From: JAAUTT01 sp038213375
GTDB taxonomy: Bacteria; Bacteroidota; Bacteroidia; Bacteroidales; JAAUTT01
Length of the DNA stretch: 64,000 bases
Reading direction: 5' to 3'
Assembly (NCBI GenBank): GCA_038213375.1
Contig: JBBQTB010000031.1
Coordinates: forward strand, 1 to 64,000
Positions 35,401 through 43,160 of this stretch are shown one piece after another. The notes under the pieces were generated by a model, which saw nothing but the letters and a program-made list of their open reading frames with translations, had not been told where the DNA came from and did not search any database. The position numbers were made by a program, and so were the translations under genes. Position 1 is the stretch's first letter, and each line of letters starts with the position of its first letter.

Positions 35401-35669
35401 TTATCAGCCAATGAATCTTTGGCGGTATAATTCTCAAATGTAAATCCATTAAATCTTGAAAGTCCGTTTCCGGTGCCCACCCACAAATACCCCTGAACAT
35501 CCTGAATAATGGAATAAACAAACGATTGGGCCAACCCGTCTTTTACACTGAAATTGCGGAATTTATACGATTGGGAAAAGGTCTGGTTTGACAGTATAGA
35601 AAAAACAATAAGCAATAGCCCAATCCATTTATTAGTGTTGAGAAAATGTATTTTAGAGAACAAACTCAT
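32472..35669 (-). CDS. Propeller sensor with SpoIIE-type phosphatase output
   Basis: 1065 residues. After a signal segment (about 12-32) come two-component propeller repeats (VQGYLWVGTGNGLSRF, NIWVGHKGGLSKIG), a Y_Y_Y domain (about 690-755), a membrane helix (about 765-785) and a coiled coil (KSEIEKQRDVIEKR). The cytoplasmic domain is a PP2C/SpoIIE phosphatase with metal-binding SGDFYWV, VADCTGHGVPGAFMS and LFSDGFKDQFGG. It should dephosphorylate an anti-sigma-factor antagonist-like partner or another phosphoprotein in response to an extracellular signal. It follows the T9SS surface operon in the same direction (69-bp gap), and may report on that surface machinery. Confidence 0.9.
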   Translation of the reverse strand: MSLFSKIHFLNTNKWIGLLLIVFSILSNQTFSQSYKFRNFSVKDGLAQSFVYSIIQDVQGYLWVGTGNGLSRFNGFTFENYTAKDSLADNFISSGIVDGKCLWFGHLNGKLSCFNGKKFHTVTNPIFIQSPMTHFAKDLDGHVWVSSYSEGLLELNKQKGVVKRDTFKAQQFVTTFEFLNEKELLVGTISGLLYCSLKNPGQIEIFRSITEIPASKIICIKKRKNNHGFYIATENDGIFLLDQKGEQISVLKIKADPDVDFSGIQDLNEDSQSNLWLATFGNGLVKLHYTASGKFQEILFNATHGYALNNVKTVFEDSEGNIWSGNYGEGLSQIIRKTFFTFPLDNKKVGFNVFSFFFDQKYKWLGTDKGLVKIDQTSDKMVSFYGKGNGLPNDTITSIYSPDGKVLWIGTSKNGVYCMETTTEKFTKYPVDEGTLENSISKITGKGDQLWIGTKKGLLNVQRGDHVKKWYTIHQGLPHNAINGIYIDHNNKLWVSSNSNVLAYIQNEKVVRIPLSSNNSNFTLGPITEDSESRIWVGSNGNGVYMIGHDSIANLTVKEGLLSNYCYSIIADSQKNIWVGHKGGLSKIGTMDFSVKPIEQFEDITDHYQFNPNATSISLHGQIWFGSDHGVVSYEPSSLQAHLIAPVLGITSVKVNDEVKEFANTIILSPGTYKLRIDFFGLSLREPALVTYQYRLDGYEQWSDVTKNTSVVYPHLTEGEYTFVLKASSGDGVVTQTPLTFRIIVKKTVWKNWWFYVGMLISLTLLIFFYLKWRFKRLIAEKSLLEKKVLERTVEIQSQKSEIEKQRDVIEKRNTEITSSITYASYIQTAVFPTHELVNTLFPNNFIFNKPKDIVSGDFYWVAEKQDKIIFSVADCTGHGVPGAFMSLLGITFLNEIVNIQGITQADAIVSALRVSVNLLLQQNRKDSITNDGMDIALCVLDKNHHKLQYTGAMNDLIFVHEGKLEIIGADHIMVGGYNDSYQPFTLKEFFYTKGDMLYLFSDGFKDQFGGDHDKKYLSRRFKETLFEIHYLPLVTQKELLEKKLQEWKKQTIQTDDITVWGIRL

Positions 35670-35738
35670 AATATTTTTGCATTGGAGAACCGAATTTTTA
35701 AAATGTTTAGCGTCATCAATCCTTTCAGGTCATGAACA

Positions 35739-36704
35739 TTATTTCATCCTTATTTTTGGCGAATATACCGGAGCGCCTCCCAATGGTATAACATAAAATG
35801 GCAAAGCAATCCCATATTGATTCCGAACAGCGATTTCAACGTTATTATTTTTTATTTGTGTCGTTTTGTTTTTGATGAATTGTACCTCTATGGTTGAGTT
35901 TTTTTCCTCCGGTACGATAAGAAATTTCGTGACCGACCAATTGTTTTCACCCGAGACTTTGCACAGATTTCCATTTTTCGCACTTGAAAAAATCCGGATG
36001 ACCCCATCATTATCCCAGTCAAAATTTGATACTTCAATTGAAATGGTTTTATCATCTACAAAGGGATAAATCTGGCTTACCTGGTTTTGATTATCCGAAA
36101 GCCTGAAATGATATTTATACGTAAAAAAATTACCTCCTTCGACGGCACTGTTTTGATTTGGATTCGTGCTCAGAAAATATTTGTACAGATTTCCATCATC
36201 ACCGGATATTCCCTGTGCAATGATTTTAAATACACGACCTTTAAGTTTTTCAACATACTCTCCTTCAGAGGGATTAAAGGGTCCAAAACTATACCATTTT
36301 TTATCGTATTTCGCATCGTTTCCAAATGATTTTGACGACAACAAAAAACCGCTTTTATAATTCCCCCTGGGATGAATACTTTGTGCTGCGGTGTCGGACC
36401 ATGCGCCTTTTCCGGCATACACCGAAAAATTTACTATTGTATTAAATTCACCTTTAACTTCATCGAGATCTCCGCCAGTATCAGGATCATAAACACGGAT
36501 ATAAACCGGATCAGTTTGTGAAGATGGAACAACACAAAAAAATATTTGACAGAAATCCTCATCTCCCCAGGCTGGTTGAGAGTTTCCCCCAAAGGTTACC
36601 AGATACGGGATGTTTTCATCAACTGCCGGAGCCGATTGTGTAAATGCTGCAATACCAGTCGCAAAAGCAAGTACGATCATCCCTATATATTTTTTCAATA
36701 TCAT
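35739..36704 (-). CDS. Secreted protein of the PorP/SprF operon, unknown function
   Basis: 321 residues. A signal peptide (about 1-23) is followed by a beta-rich body: YIRVYDPDTGGDLDEVKGEFN, VKGRVFKIIAQGISGDDGNLYKYF-like blocks and a C-terminal strand with PFYVIPLGGAPVYSP. There is no recognised catalytic motif and no sorting domain. It starts 1 bp after the stop of the PD40-PKD gene, so it belongs to the same operon as PorP/SprF and the type B CTD adhesin. It is probably periplasmic or surface-exposed. Confidence 0.65.
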   Translation of the reverse strand: MILKKYIGMIVLAFATGIAAFTQSAPAVDENIPYLVTFGGNSQPAWGDEDFCQIFFCVVPSSQTDPVYIRVYDPDTGGDLDEVKGEFNTIVNFSVYAGKGAWSDTAAQSIHPRGNYKSGFLLSSKSFGNDAKYDKKWYSFGPFNPSEGEYVEKLKGRVFKIIAQGISGDDGNLYKYFLSTNPNQNSAVEGGNFFTYKYHFRLSDNQNQVSQIYPFVDDKTISIEVSNFDWDNDGVIRIFSSAKNGNLCKVSGENNWSVTKFLIVPEEKNSTIEVQFIKNKTTQIKNNNVEIAVRNQYGIALPFYVIPLGGAPVYSPKIRMK

Positions 36705-36705
36705 A

Positions 36706-38616
36706 TTACCAATTCTTCATAAAATAAAACTCAACTACACCATCAAGCAATATGCTTTTCGATTCTAAGGGTTTCAAAGTTGCCTGAGAAAATCCAAACC
36801 CTTTGCTATGAAATGACTTTTCATTAATTTCTTTGTTTTTGAAATAGAATTCCAGTTCCTGAGCCCAATTTTCAGAGTTTTCTATTCTCTCATCAGGTTT
36901 TTTCTCTTCTCTTGCAAATACGTTCATTTCCAGTCTCATCGTTGAATCCTTTTTTAACACATCGGCCAGACCATCGAGAAATGAATTTGAAACAGGATTG
37001 ATTTCGTTGTCATTAAATTTGACAACCAATATTTCTGATTTAGTCAGGGCATGTTCGATATTATTTTTCTGATCGATGGACAAGTCATCCATCAAACAGA
37101 TGTTCACCCCCAATGTTTTTCCCTGTGATGAGTTGACACTGCTCTGCGTTTTTTTTTCAGGAAGTCCCCCGCTGGATTGCCATGCATGACAAGTATCGTA
37201 TATTTTTATTTTTTTTTGAACGCAAGTTTTAGAAATCATTCCGGAGCTATCCGCCCGGGTAACTATACCCATCTGAATGGTATACTCACCTTTTTTTGAA
37301 AAAACCCTTTTGATGGAAGCTTCACCCTGTTTAAATCCATCTCCAAAATTCCAATAATACTTTAGGATCCTGGAACCTTTCACGGTGCTTTTTGATGCAT
37401 CGAAGGAAAAGGATTTATTGATAATCCCTACATTGTAAGAATGAATATAAGCCTGAAGGATATTTTCAAGTTCCAGTTTATATTCTACCTGCTTTACAAT
37501 GGGTTGTCGCGTAAGATTGTCAATAATACTGAGTTTAACCGAATAATTCCCGGGTCCGGGAAAGCAATGTTTCACCTCAGTTCCCATGCGTTTTATTCCA
37601 TTACCAAAATCCCACTGATAGGTGACTGGATTAGTATCCAACTTTTGATATCGTTCATCATAAAAGGTAAAACAGAAATTATTTTCTCTCAGGCTGTCAG
37701 CATGCGCAAATTCTGTCGGTATGATTGTGAAACTGAATATGTCATCTGAATTTCTCCTGTTGGTTGAAAAATACCCGTTTTCAAATGTAGAATCGGTAAC
37801 GAGTCCAAAATCATCGGCGCTTGAATTGATGTCAGCATCCAGGTGAACAGGAGTTATCCATTTCCCGTTAATTTCTTGCGAATAAAAAATGTCCTTTCCA
37901 CCCAAGCCTTTGTGACCGTCGGAAGCAAAAAAGAGCATTCCTGATTTATTTAAAAAAGGAAAGGATTCGTTTTTTGATGTATTGATCATTGACCCCAAAT
38001 TTACGGGTTTGTCCCAGTCATTGTTGTTCCAATTACAATAATAAAGGTCCATTCCACCGCAACCTCCGGGCATATCCGAAGAAAAATAGATTCTTTTTCC
38101 ATCCGAAGTAAGTGCTTGTGTACCAAGTGAATAGAATGGATTATTATACCGAAAGGGTTTTATTTTCGACCATCGACCATCGACTAATTCTGCCGAATAG
38201 ATCCCTATCCTATTTGATGTATCGGCAATGTTTTTAAGAAAATTATTAACCGTATTGTTTCTTGAGAAGTACATAATGTTCCCGGTTCCATTGAATGTAA
38301 CTGGCCCGTCATTCACATCAGATGAAATTTCTTTCGACAGTAAATTGGGGCTATTCCATCTTGCACCAGCCTTTTTTGTAACATAAAAAATCTTAAAAAC
38401 GCGGTTTGATTCATTTTTATAACTTACCAGAGAATTGTCACGTTGGTTTGAGCAAAACACTATTCCTTCCTTATAATAAACAGGTGAAAATTCGTCAGTT
38501 GTTCTTGTACTAAACTTGGTTGTTTGCACGTTATATGTTTGAGACCGCACAAAACCTTCGGCCAAAAAAAACATCATCAAAAGAAATATATAGAAATACC
38601 TGGTCATAACTATCAT
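36706..38616 (-). CDS. PD40 and PKD domain surface protein
   Basis: 636 residues with a signal peptide (about 1-25). The first half has PD40/WD40-like repeats (FNGTGNIMYFSRNN, TSDGKRIYFSSDMPGGCGGMDLYYC, GMLFFASDGHKGLGGKDIFYS), the pattern seen in the OmpA/PorE-type proteins that accompany PorP. Two PKD domains follow (about 325-395 and 400-465; YQWDFGNGIKRMG, KYYWNFGDGFKQG). The C-terminus is unassigned and lacks an OmpA peptidoglycan-binding motif. It lies between PorP/SprF (3 bp away) and a secreted protein gene, so it is likely part of the surface assembly. Confidence 0.8.
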   Translation of the reverse strand: MIVMTRYFYIFLLMMFFLAEGFVRSQTYNVQTTKFSTRTTDEFSPVYYKEGIVFCSNQRDNSLVSYKNESNRVFKIFYVTKKAGARWNSPNLLSKEISSDVNDGPVTFNGTGNIMYFSRNNTVNNFLKNIADTSNRIGIYSAELVDGRWSKIKPFRYNNPFYSLGTQALTSDGKRIYFSSDMPGGCGGMDLYYCNWNNNDWDKPVNLGSMINTSKNESFPFLNKSGMLFFASDGHKGLGGKDIFYSQEINGKWITPVHLDADINSSADDFGLVTDSTFENGYFSTNRRNSDDIFSFTIIPTEFAHADSLRENNFCFTFYDERYQKLDTNPVTYQWDFGNGIKRMGTEVKHCFPGPGNYSVKLSIIDNLTRQPIVKQVEYKLELENILQAYIHSYNVGIINKSFSFDASKSTVKGSRILKYYWNFGDGFKQGEASIKRVFSKKGEYTIQMGIVTRADSSGMISKTCVQKKIKIYDTCHAWQSSGGLPEKKTQSSVNSSQGKTLGVNICLMDDLSIDQKNNIEHALTKSEILVVKFNDNEINPVSNSFLDGLADVLKKDSTMRLEMNVFAREEKKPDERIENSENWAQELEFYFKNKEINEKSFHSKGFGFSQATLKPLESKSILLDGVVEFYFMKNW

Positions 38617-38619
38617 TCT

Positions 38620-39537
38620 CTAAAACTGTCGTGGTCCCATTATTTTTCTGGTATAACAAAAAACGTAATTCAACATCATTTCATGGGAAGCGTTTTTATA
38701 GGTTCCCAAATTACTATAATCGAAATCATAGGAATATGTTATTTTAAGTTGATTATTGAGCTGACATTGAAGCATTCCAACCAGCATATTCTTATTCCTG
38801 TACCCGATACCCAACCAAAATCTTTCCTTAAAACCAAACTTGGCATTATAATCGATTTGAATCACATGATCAGGATGATATTTTAGTAATAAGGATGGCT
38901 GCAATGTCAGTTGAGGCGACAGGTTTACTTCATAACCTCCATTGATAAAATAGTTATAAGCGGAAAAACTATTTTTAATTTCATAGTTTCCTGTGCTATG
39001 GTTTAACTCATTACTTAAAAACAAAGGCAGTGATGCACCGATATAGTAATTCTTTGTATAATAATATACACCCAAACTAAACGAAGGCAATACGGCTGTG
39101 TTGGAATTATTCATCAGTTGAACATCGTCTGCATCCATAACATCGAGCTTGTTCCATGCGATATTGTATATCCTGGCAGCAAAACCCAATCCTAAAGCTA
39201 ATTTGCCACTGGACAAATTCATGCGGTAAGCATAATTTCCGATAATACTTGTCTGGTTGTAAATGCCCATGCTGTTGTTTTCAATTACCAATCCCAGACC
39301 TATCCGGTCATTTCTAAGGGGTGCATGGGCCGTAAACAGATAACTTTTTGGAGCATCCTTAAATCCAACCCATTGATTCCGATACATCATCGATATACTC
39401 AAGGCATCCTGGCAACCTGCAAAAGCAGGGTTAATGGCCAAAACATTGGTTCCATAATGATTGGACAACGGAAACATTTGTCCGAATAATTGGATTGGAA
39501 GAACAAAAGACAACATACAACTGATTAACCGATTCAT
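38620..39537 (-). CDS. PorP/SprF family T9SS-associated outer membrane protein
   Basis: 305 residues, beta-barrel. The family hallmark is near the N-terminus: LAINPAFAGCQDALSISMMYRNQWVGF, then FTAHAPLRNDRIGLGLVI and repeated amphipathic strands (KLALGLGFAARIYN, FSLGVYYYTKNYYIGAS). PorP/SprF proteins sit in the outer membrane and bind the type B C-terminal domains of secreted adhesins. The gene immediately upstream encodes exactly such a protein, with no base between its stop and this start. Gene pairs of this type are widespread in Bacteroidota. Confidence 0.92.
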   Translation of the reverse strand: MNRLISCMLSFVLPIQLFGQMFPLSNHYGTNVLAINPAFAGCQDALSISMMYRNQWVGFKDAPKSYLFTAHAPLRNDRIGLGLVIENNSMGIYNQTSIIGNYAYRMNLSSGKLALGLGFAARIYNIAWNKLDVMDADDVQLMNNSNTAVLPSFSLGVYYYTKNYYIGASLPLFLSNELNHSTGNYEIKNSFSAYNYFINGGYEVNLSPQLTLQPSLLLKYHPDHVIQIDYNAKFGFKERFWLGIGYRNKNMLVGMLQCQLNNQLKITYSYDFDYSNLGTYKNASHEMMLNYVFCYTRKIMGPRQF

Positions 39538-42225
39538 TTATTTTTTAATTAAAACAGACCCTTTATGAATGTTGCCATTTTGAAATTTCAATATATAGAA
39601 ATACGTGCCATTGGGTAATGGTACTCCGTTATTATTTCGTCCATCCCAGGTATTTTGATAATTTTTGACTGTATATTCTTCATATCCCCAAGGATTAATG
39701 ATGCTCAACTCTACCTGTCCACTATTCTCATTGACAATAAAAAAATCATTTTTACCATCGCCATTGGGAGTAATCACAGAAGGAATAAACAGGTCTTTGA
39801 CAGAAATCGTCATTTCGTCGTTTGCCTTACAGTTGCCCTGATGAATGGTCCACAAAAATTTATTCTCTCCAATGCCCAGGCCTTTTACTCCGGAAGTTGG
39901 AGAATGAGCATCCGAAAATTGACCGGATCCAGAAATTAAAGACCAATCACCTGTTTCAGAACCAAATAACAACGCCTCCAGATTAGTTTCAAAAACATGA
40001 TCAAGTTCCTGGTTTGAACCAGCATATGGTATTAACGGGTCATTTACAATTAAAGACTGCATTGCTAAATTGGTGCAAACATTGGTAAATGTATATTTTA
40101 TATGAATGGCACCAACACCCAAAGCCGAAAGAACATTACCGAAAATACTTCCAGGTCCATCCACTATGGAAAATAAACCGCCTTCTGGTGTAGCGGTTAA
40201 AGTCATCTGGTCATTCAAACACAGGGAAGAGTCGCTTGTGATGTTTATTTTTGGTAAAACATAGATTGTAACTTTTGTTGCTGCTGAAATGGCACTTTGA
40301 CATCCATTATCATCCTTTATTTGAACACTATAGGAGCCGGCTGATGTTACAACTATATAGGGAGTGGTTTCTCCTGTTGACCAGAAATAACTTTCCCCTG
40401 CTCCAGGGATCAATGTAATACTTCCTCCTTCACATATGTTGATCGAACCACCAGGGTTAATGATGGGTGTTTTAGGCAAAGCATTTACTTTAACTTCTAC
40501 CTGTGCGTTCATTGTAGTAAAACCATCTGAAACAGCTAATAAATATATCGTTGTTACATACGGGTTTACGGTAGGGTTTGCGGCTGAAGAAATAAATCCG
40601 GAAGGCATCGAAGTCCAATTATAGGTGTAGTTGCCGGAACCGCCGGATGCCAAAGATTTGAGATGAACATTTTCGCCAGCGCAAACGGACGAATGGTCAG
40701 TTGCAGGAAATGCCCCCAATAAACCTCCGCTGATAATAACAGTTACCTGGTCATTTGCTGAACACATCGTTGTGGATGAAGTGGCCGTCAACGTAAATAA
40801 TGTTGTTGTTGAAAGATTTACTGTAGTTGGATCTTCCAGGGCAGCATTGACCAATTTCGAAGATGGCGACCAACTATAAATAAATGGACCGGTGCCGGAA
40901 ACAGTTGCCTGAATGGTTGTATTGGTTCCATTTGGAATGGTAACATCATTCCCTGCCTTGATGACGGGCAATGCATTAATAATAACTTTGGATGTATCTG
41001 AATAACCGCTCTGGCATCCTATTGAATCGGTGACCTTTACAGAATATTTCCCTTGTGCTGAAATTAATACGCTATGGGTGGTTGCTCCGGTTGACCAGAG
41101 GTAAGCTTTTGCAGGACTTGAGGTTAGGGAAACACTTCCTCCATAACAGAAGGTTGTCGAGCCAGTGGGTGTAATGGTTGGCGTTGTCGGATTCGTGTTT
41201 ACCTTTACCACCATAGTTTTTGAAACCGAACTCTGACATCCGGTTGAATTTTTCACTTTCACGGTATAACTTCCCGAGGTTGTCACTTTAATATTCTGAG
41301 TAGTTTCGCCAGTCGACCACAAATAACTTGTTCCATTATCTGAGGTTAACCTGACCACTCCGCCGGCACAAAAAGTTGTTGATCCACTGGCACTAATGGT
41401 TGGAGTCGCGATGGTACAAATAGTTTGAAAGAAAGGATATAGCGGATCTGCAGTAAAATCCATCATATTTCCGTAACTGCAACCAGAATTTGCATAGGCA
41501 ATTGTTGACGGAGACACACAATCGAGTGCAGGGAAACCAGATTTATGGTTCGTAAGGTCAATGGGAGAAATGATACCGCCTATAAATACTTTTACAGGGT
41601 TGTCATTGCTTGTTAATTCTCCATCCTTAGTTGACCCTTGTTTTGTGAAATTTCCTGTTACTACAAGATAACCGTGTGCTTTAATAACCGAATTGTTTTC
41701 CGTGAGAAGGTTCCCTTTTACAATAAGAATCCCATTATTATTTATTGTCAGTTTACTCTTATTCCCAACAGACAGATTCCCTATAACAACAAGCGTATCA
41801 TTAATAATGAGTTGATCTGAATTACCCAACACGTAAAGTGATCCGTTGAGAGTAATATGACCGTAAATAGTTATATCAAATCCGTTAATATAGGTTTGAG
41901 GTGCAGCCCATGTTGGATTCCAGCTGGCAGGCAAATTCCATTCACCCGTATAGTTATCCCTGCTTGTCTGTTGTGAGAATATAACCTGAAACTGTAAGTA
42001 AAATATGGCGACCAATAAGAAAATTTTTCCTGATTGCACTTTTCTTCTATAGACTTTCAATTTTAATTTACACAAATAAATACATATTATTAGTAATGAA
42101 GGCCATTGTGAGTTTGTGTTCTTTTCAAAACTTACATGATTGCTTCCAATGTTCATATTGCAAATCTTCAAATGCAATTGAAGGTAATTGTTTAAATTGT
42201 GGTTTAAATTAATCACATTTCTCAT
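39538..42225 (-). CDS. Large surface adhesin-like protein with T9SS type B sorting domain
   Basis: 895 residues in the longest frame. A signal peptide (SGKIFLLVAIFYLQFQVIFSQ) begins only at about 65, so the true start may be a GTG at 42039 (codon 63) rather than the ATG at 42225. Next is a beta-helix-like segment with repeated strands (about 115-215), then Ig-like repeats: three close copies at about 276-343, 350-417 and 587-654, each with C-x-G-G, YLWSTGETT-like and GSYSVKV-like blocks ending GCQS. The C-terminal type B sorting domain (CHU_C, about 812-895) has VITPNGDGKNDFF and LPNGTYFYILKF. It is exported by T9SS and bound by the downstream PorP/SprF protein. Confidence 0.88.
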   Translation of the reverse strand: MRNVINLNHNLNNYLQLHLKICNMNIGSNHVSFEKNTNSQWPSLLIICIYLCKLKLKVYRRKVQSGKIFLLVAIFYLQFQVIFSQQTSRDNYTGEWNLPASWNPTWAAPQTYINGFDITIYGHITLNGSLYVLGNSDQLIINDTLVVIGNLSVGNKSKLTINNNGILIVKGNLLTENNSVIKAHGYLVVTGNFTKQGSTKDGELTSNDNPVKVFIGGIISPIDLTNHKSGFPALDCVSPSTIAYANSGCSYGNMMDFTADPLYPFFQTICTIATPTISASGSTTFCAGGVVRLTSDNGTSYLWSTGETTQNIKVTTSGSYTVKVKNSTGCQSSVSKTMVVKVNTNPTTPTITPTGSTTFCYGGSVSLTSSPAKAYLWSTGATTHSVLISAQGKYSVKVTDSIGCQSGYSDTSKVIINALPVIKAGNDVTIPNGTNTTIQATVSGTGPFIYSWSPSSKLVNAALEDPTTVNLSTTTLFTLTATSSTTMCSANDQVTVIISGGLLGAFPATDHSSVCAGENVHLKSLASGGSGNYTYNWTSMPSGFISSAANPTVNPYVTTIYLLAVSDGFTTMNAQVEVKVNALPKTPIINPGGSINICEGGSITLIPGAGESYFWSTGETTPYIVVTSAGSYSVQIKDDNGCQSAISAATKVTIYVLPKINITSDSSLCLNDQMTLTATPEGGLFSIVDGPGSIFGNVLSALGVGAIHIKYTFTNVCTNLAMQSLIVNDPLIPYAGSNQELDHVFETNLEALLFGSETGDWSLISGSGQFSDAHSPTSGVKGLGIGENKFLWTIHQGNCKANDEMTISVKDLFIPSVITPNGDGKNDFFIVNENSGQVELSIINPWGYEEYTVKNYQNTWDGRNNNGVPLPNGTYFYILKFQNGNIHKGSVLIKK

Positions 42226-42538
42226 GATTTACGTAAATAAACCAATTAAGTTGGAAACCAGAAAAATTAATTGTTGATAAATATGCATTCAAATTAAACA
42301 TAATCATGTAAATGCCAAAAATAAATCTCAGAGAAGTATCATATTTACATAATTTTGCTACTAAATTACATTATTCACGCATTTTACAAAATTTTTATTT
42401 AGATATCAGGTTTTGGTTTTGATCTGGAATTTTCTTAAAAGCAGGGGTTGGGAGTTCAAAAACCTTAAGTCAACGACATTGCTTTCCTAATATTTATCTT
42501 TTAGATGCAATTTCCGCGATGGTTGCGTCTGTGGAAAG
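42226..42538. other. Intergenic region upstream of the adhesin gene
   Basis: 313 bp, AT-rich. It must contain the promoter of the T9SS operon. The only recognised element is the inverted-repeat half at about 42430-42481 (separate entry). No coding remnant was seen. Confidence 0.4.
42465..42481. repeat. Left inverted-repeat copy flanking yccF
   Basis: TTAAGTCAACGACATTG is an exact inverted copy of 42927-42943 on the other side of the yccF gene. Similarity continues outward less exactly (CAGGGGTTGGGAGTTCAAAAA versus the complement of the CCCCAACCCC region), giving about 45 bp of related sequence. Confidence 0.65.
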
Positions 42539-42907
42539 CTAAACAATCAACCTTCCAAAAGGGGTAAGAGCCAACGAAGCTAGTTTAAAGTGCTGAATAC
42601 CAAAAGGAATTCCAATAATGGTAATGCAGAGTATAATGCCAAAACAAAGGTGCGTCAGGCAAATCCAGATGCCTCCGAACAACAACCAAAACAGGTTCAT
42701 AAAGGTTGACAAACATCCGGGCGAACCTTTCATATATTGAATTTCTTTGCCAAAAGGCCAGATGGCTAATGAAGCCAGTTTCAGTGTTTGAATTCCAAAA
42801 GGTATCCCAACGATGGTAATAAAAAGTATAAAACTAGCTATCACGTATTCAATGGCTATGATGAACCCGCCAAATACTAACCAGATAATGTTGCCGAGAA
42901 ATTTCAT
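42539..42907 (-). CDS. YccF-domain inner membrane protein
   Basis: 122 residues with two tandem copies of the YccF domain. Each has a hydrophobic helix followed by the IVGIPFGIQTLKLASLAIWPFG or IIGIPFGIQHFKLASLALTPFG motif, which is diagnostic. It is a small inner membrane protein of unknown function. The gene stands alone between inverted copies of a repeat, so it may have moved as a cassette. Confidence 0.92.
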   Translation of the reverse strand: MKFLGNIIWLVFGGFIIAIEYVIASFILFITIVGIPFGIQTLKLASLAIWPFGKEIQYMKGSPGCLSTFMNLFWLLFGGIWICLTHLCFGIILCITIIGIPFGIQHFKLASLALTPFGRLIV

Positions 42908-42926
42908 GGAATTAAGATATAAGATC

Positions 42927-43059
42927 CAATGTCGTTGACTTAAACAAAATTAACCCCAACCCCTTAAAAAGGGGCAATAACTTGCGCCTAGCAATGCTCA
43001 AGTTAGCCCTCTTTTTTTAAGAAGGATTTGGAGATCAAAACCTTAAGTCAAACACGTTG
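42927..43059. repeat. MITE-like 133-bp element with inverted ends
   Basis: The left end CAATGTCGTTGACTTAA (42927-42943) and right end TTAAGTCAAACACGTTG (43043-43059) match as inverted repeats at 14 of 17 positions. The interior has an inverted CCCCTTAAAAAGGGG and T-rich tracts and no gene. A third, isolated copy of the end lies at 42465-42481, beyond yccF. Confidence 0.55.
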
Positions 43060-43067
43060 ATATAAAA

Positions 43068-43095
43068 ACCAAGAACCAAGAGCCAAGATACAAGA
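43068..43095. repeat. Short 7-bp tandem repeat
   Basis: Four units: ACCAAGA, ACCAAGA, GCCAAGA, TACAAGA. This is simple-sequence DNA in the gap before the ABC transporter stop codon, with no clear function. Confidence 0.6.
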
Positions 43096-43160
43096 ATATA
43101 AACAGATTAAAAATCTGAATAATGAATTTGCAAACTCGCAATCAAAAATCAAAAATTATT

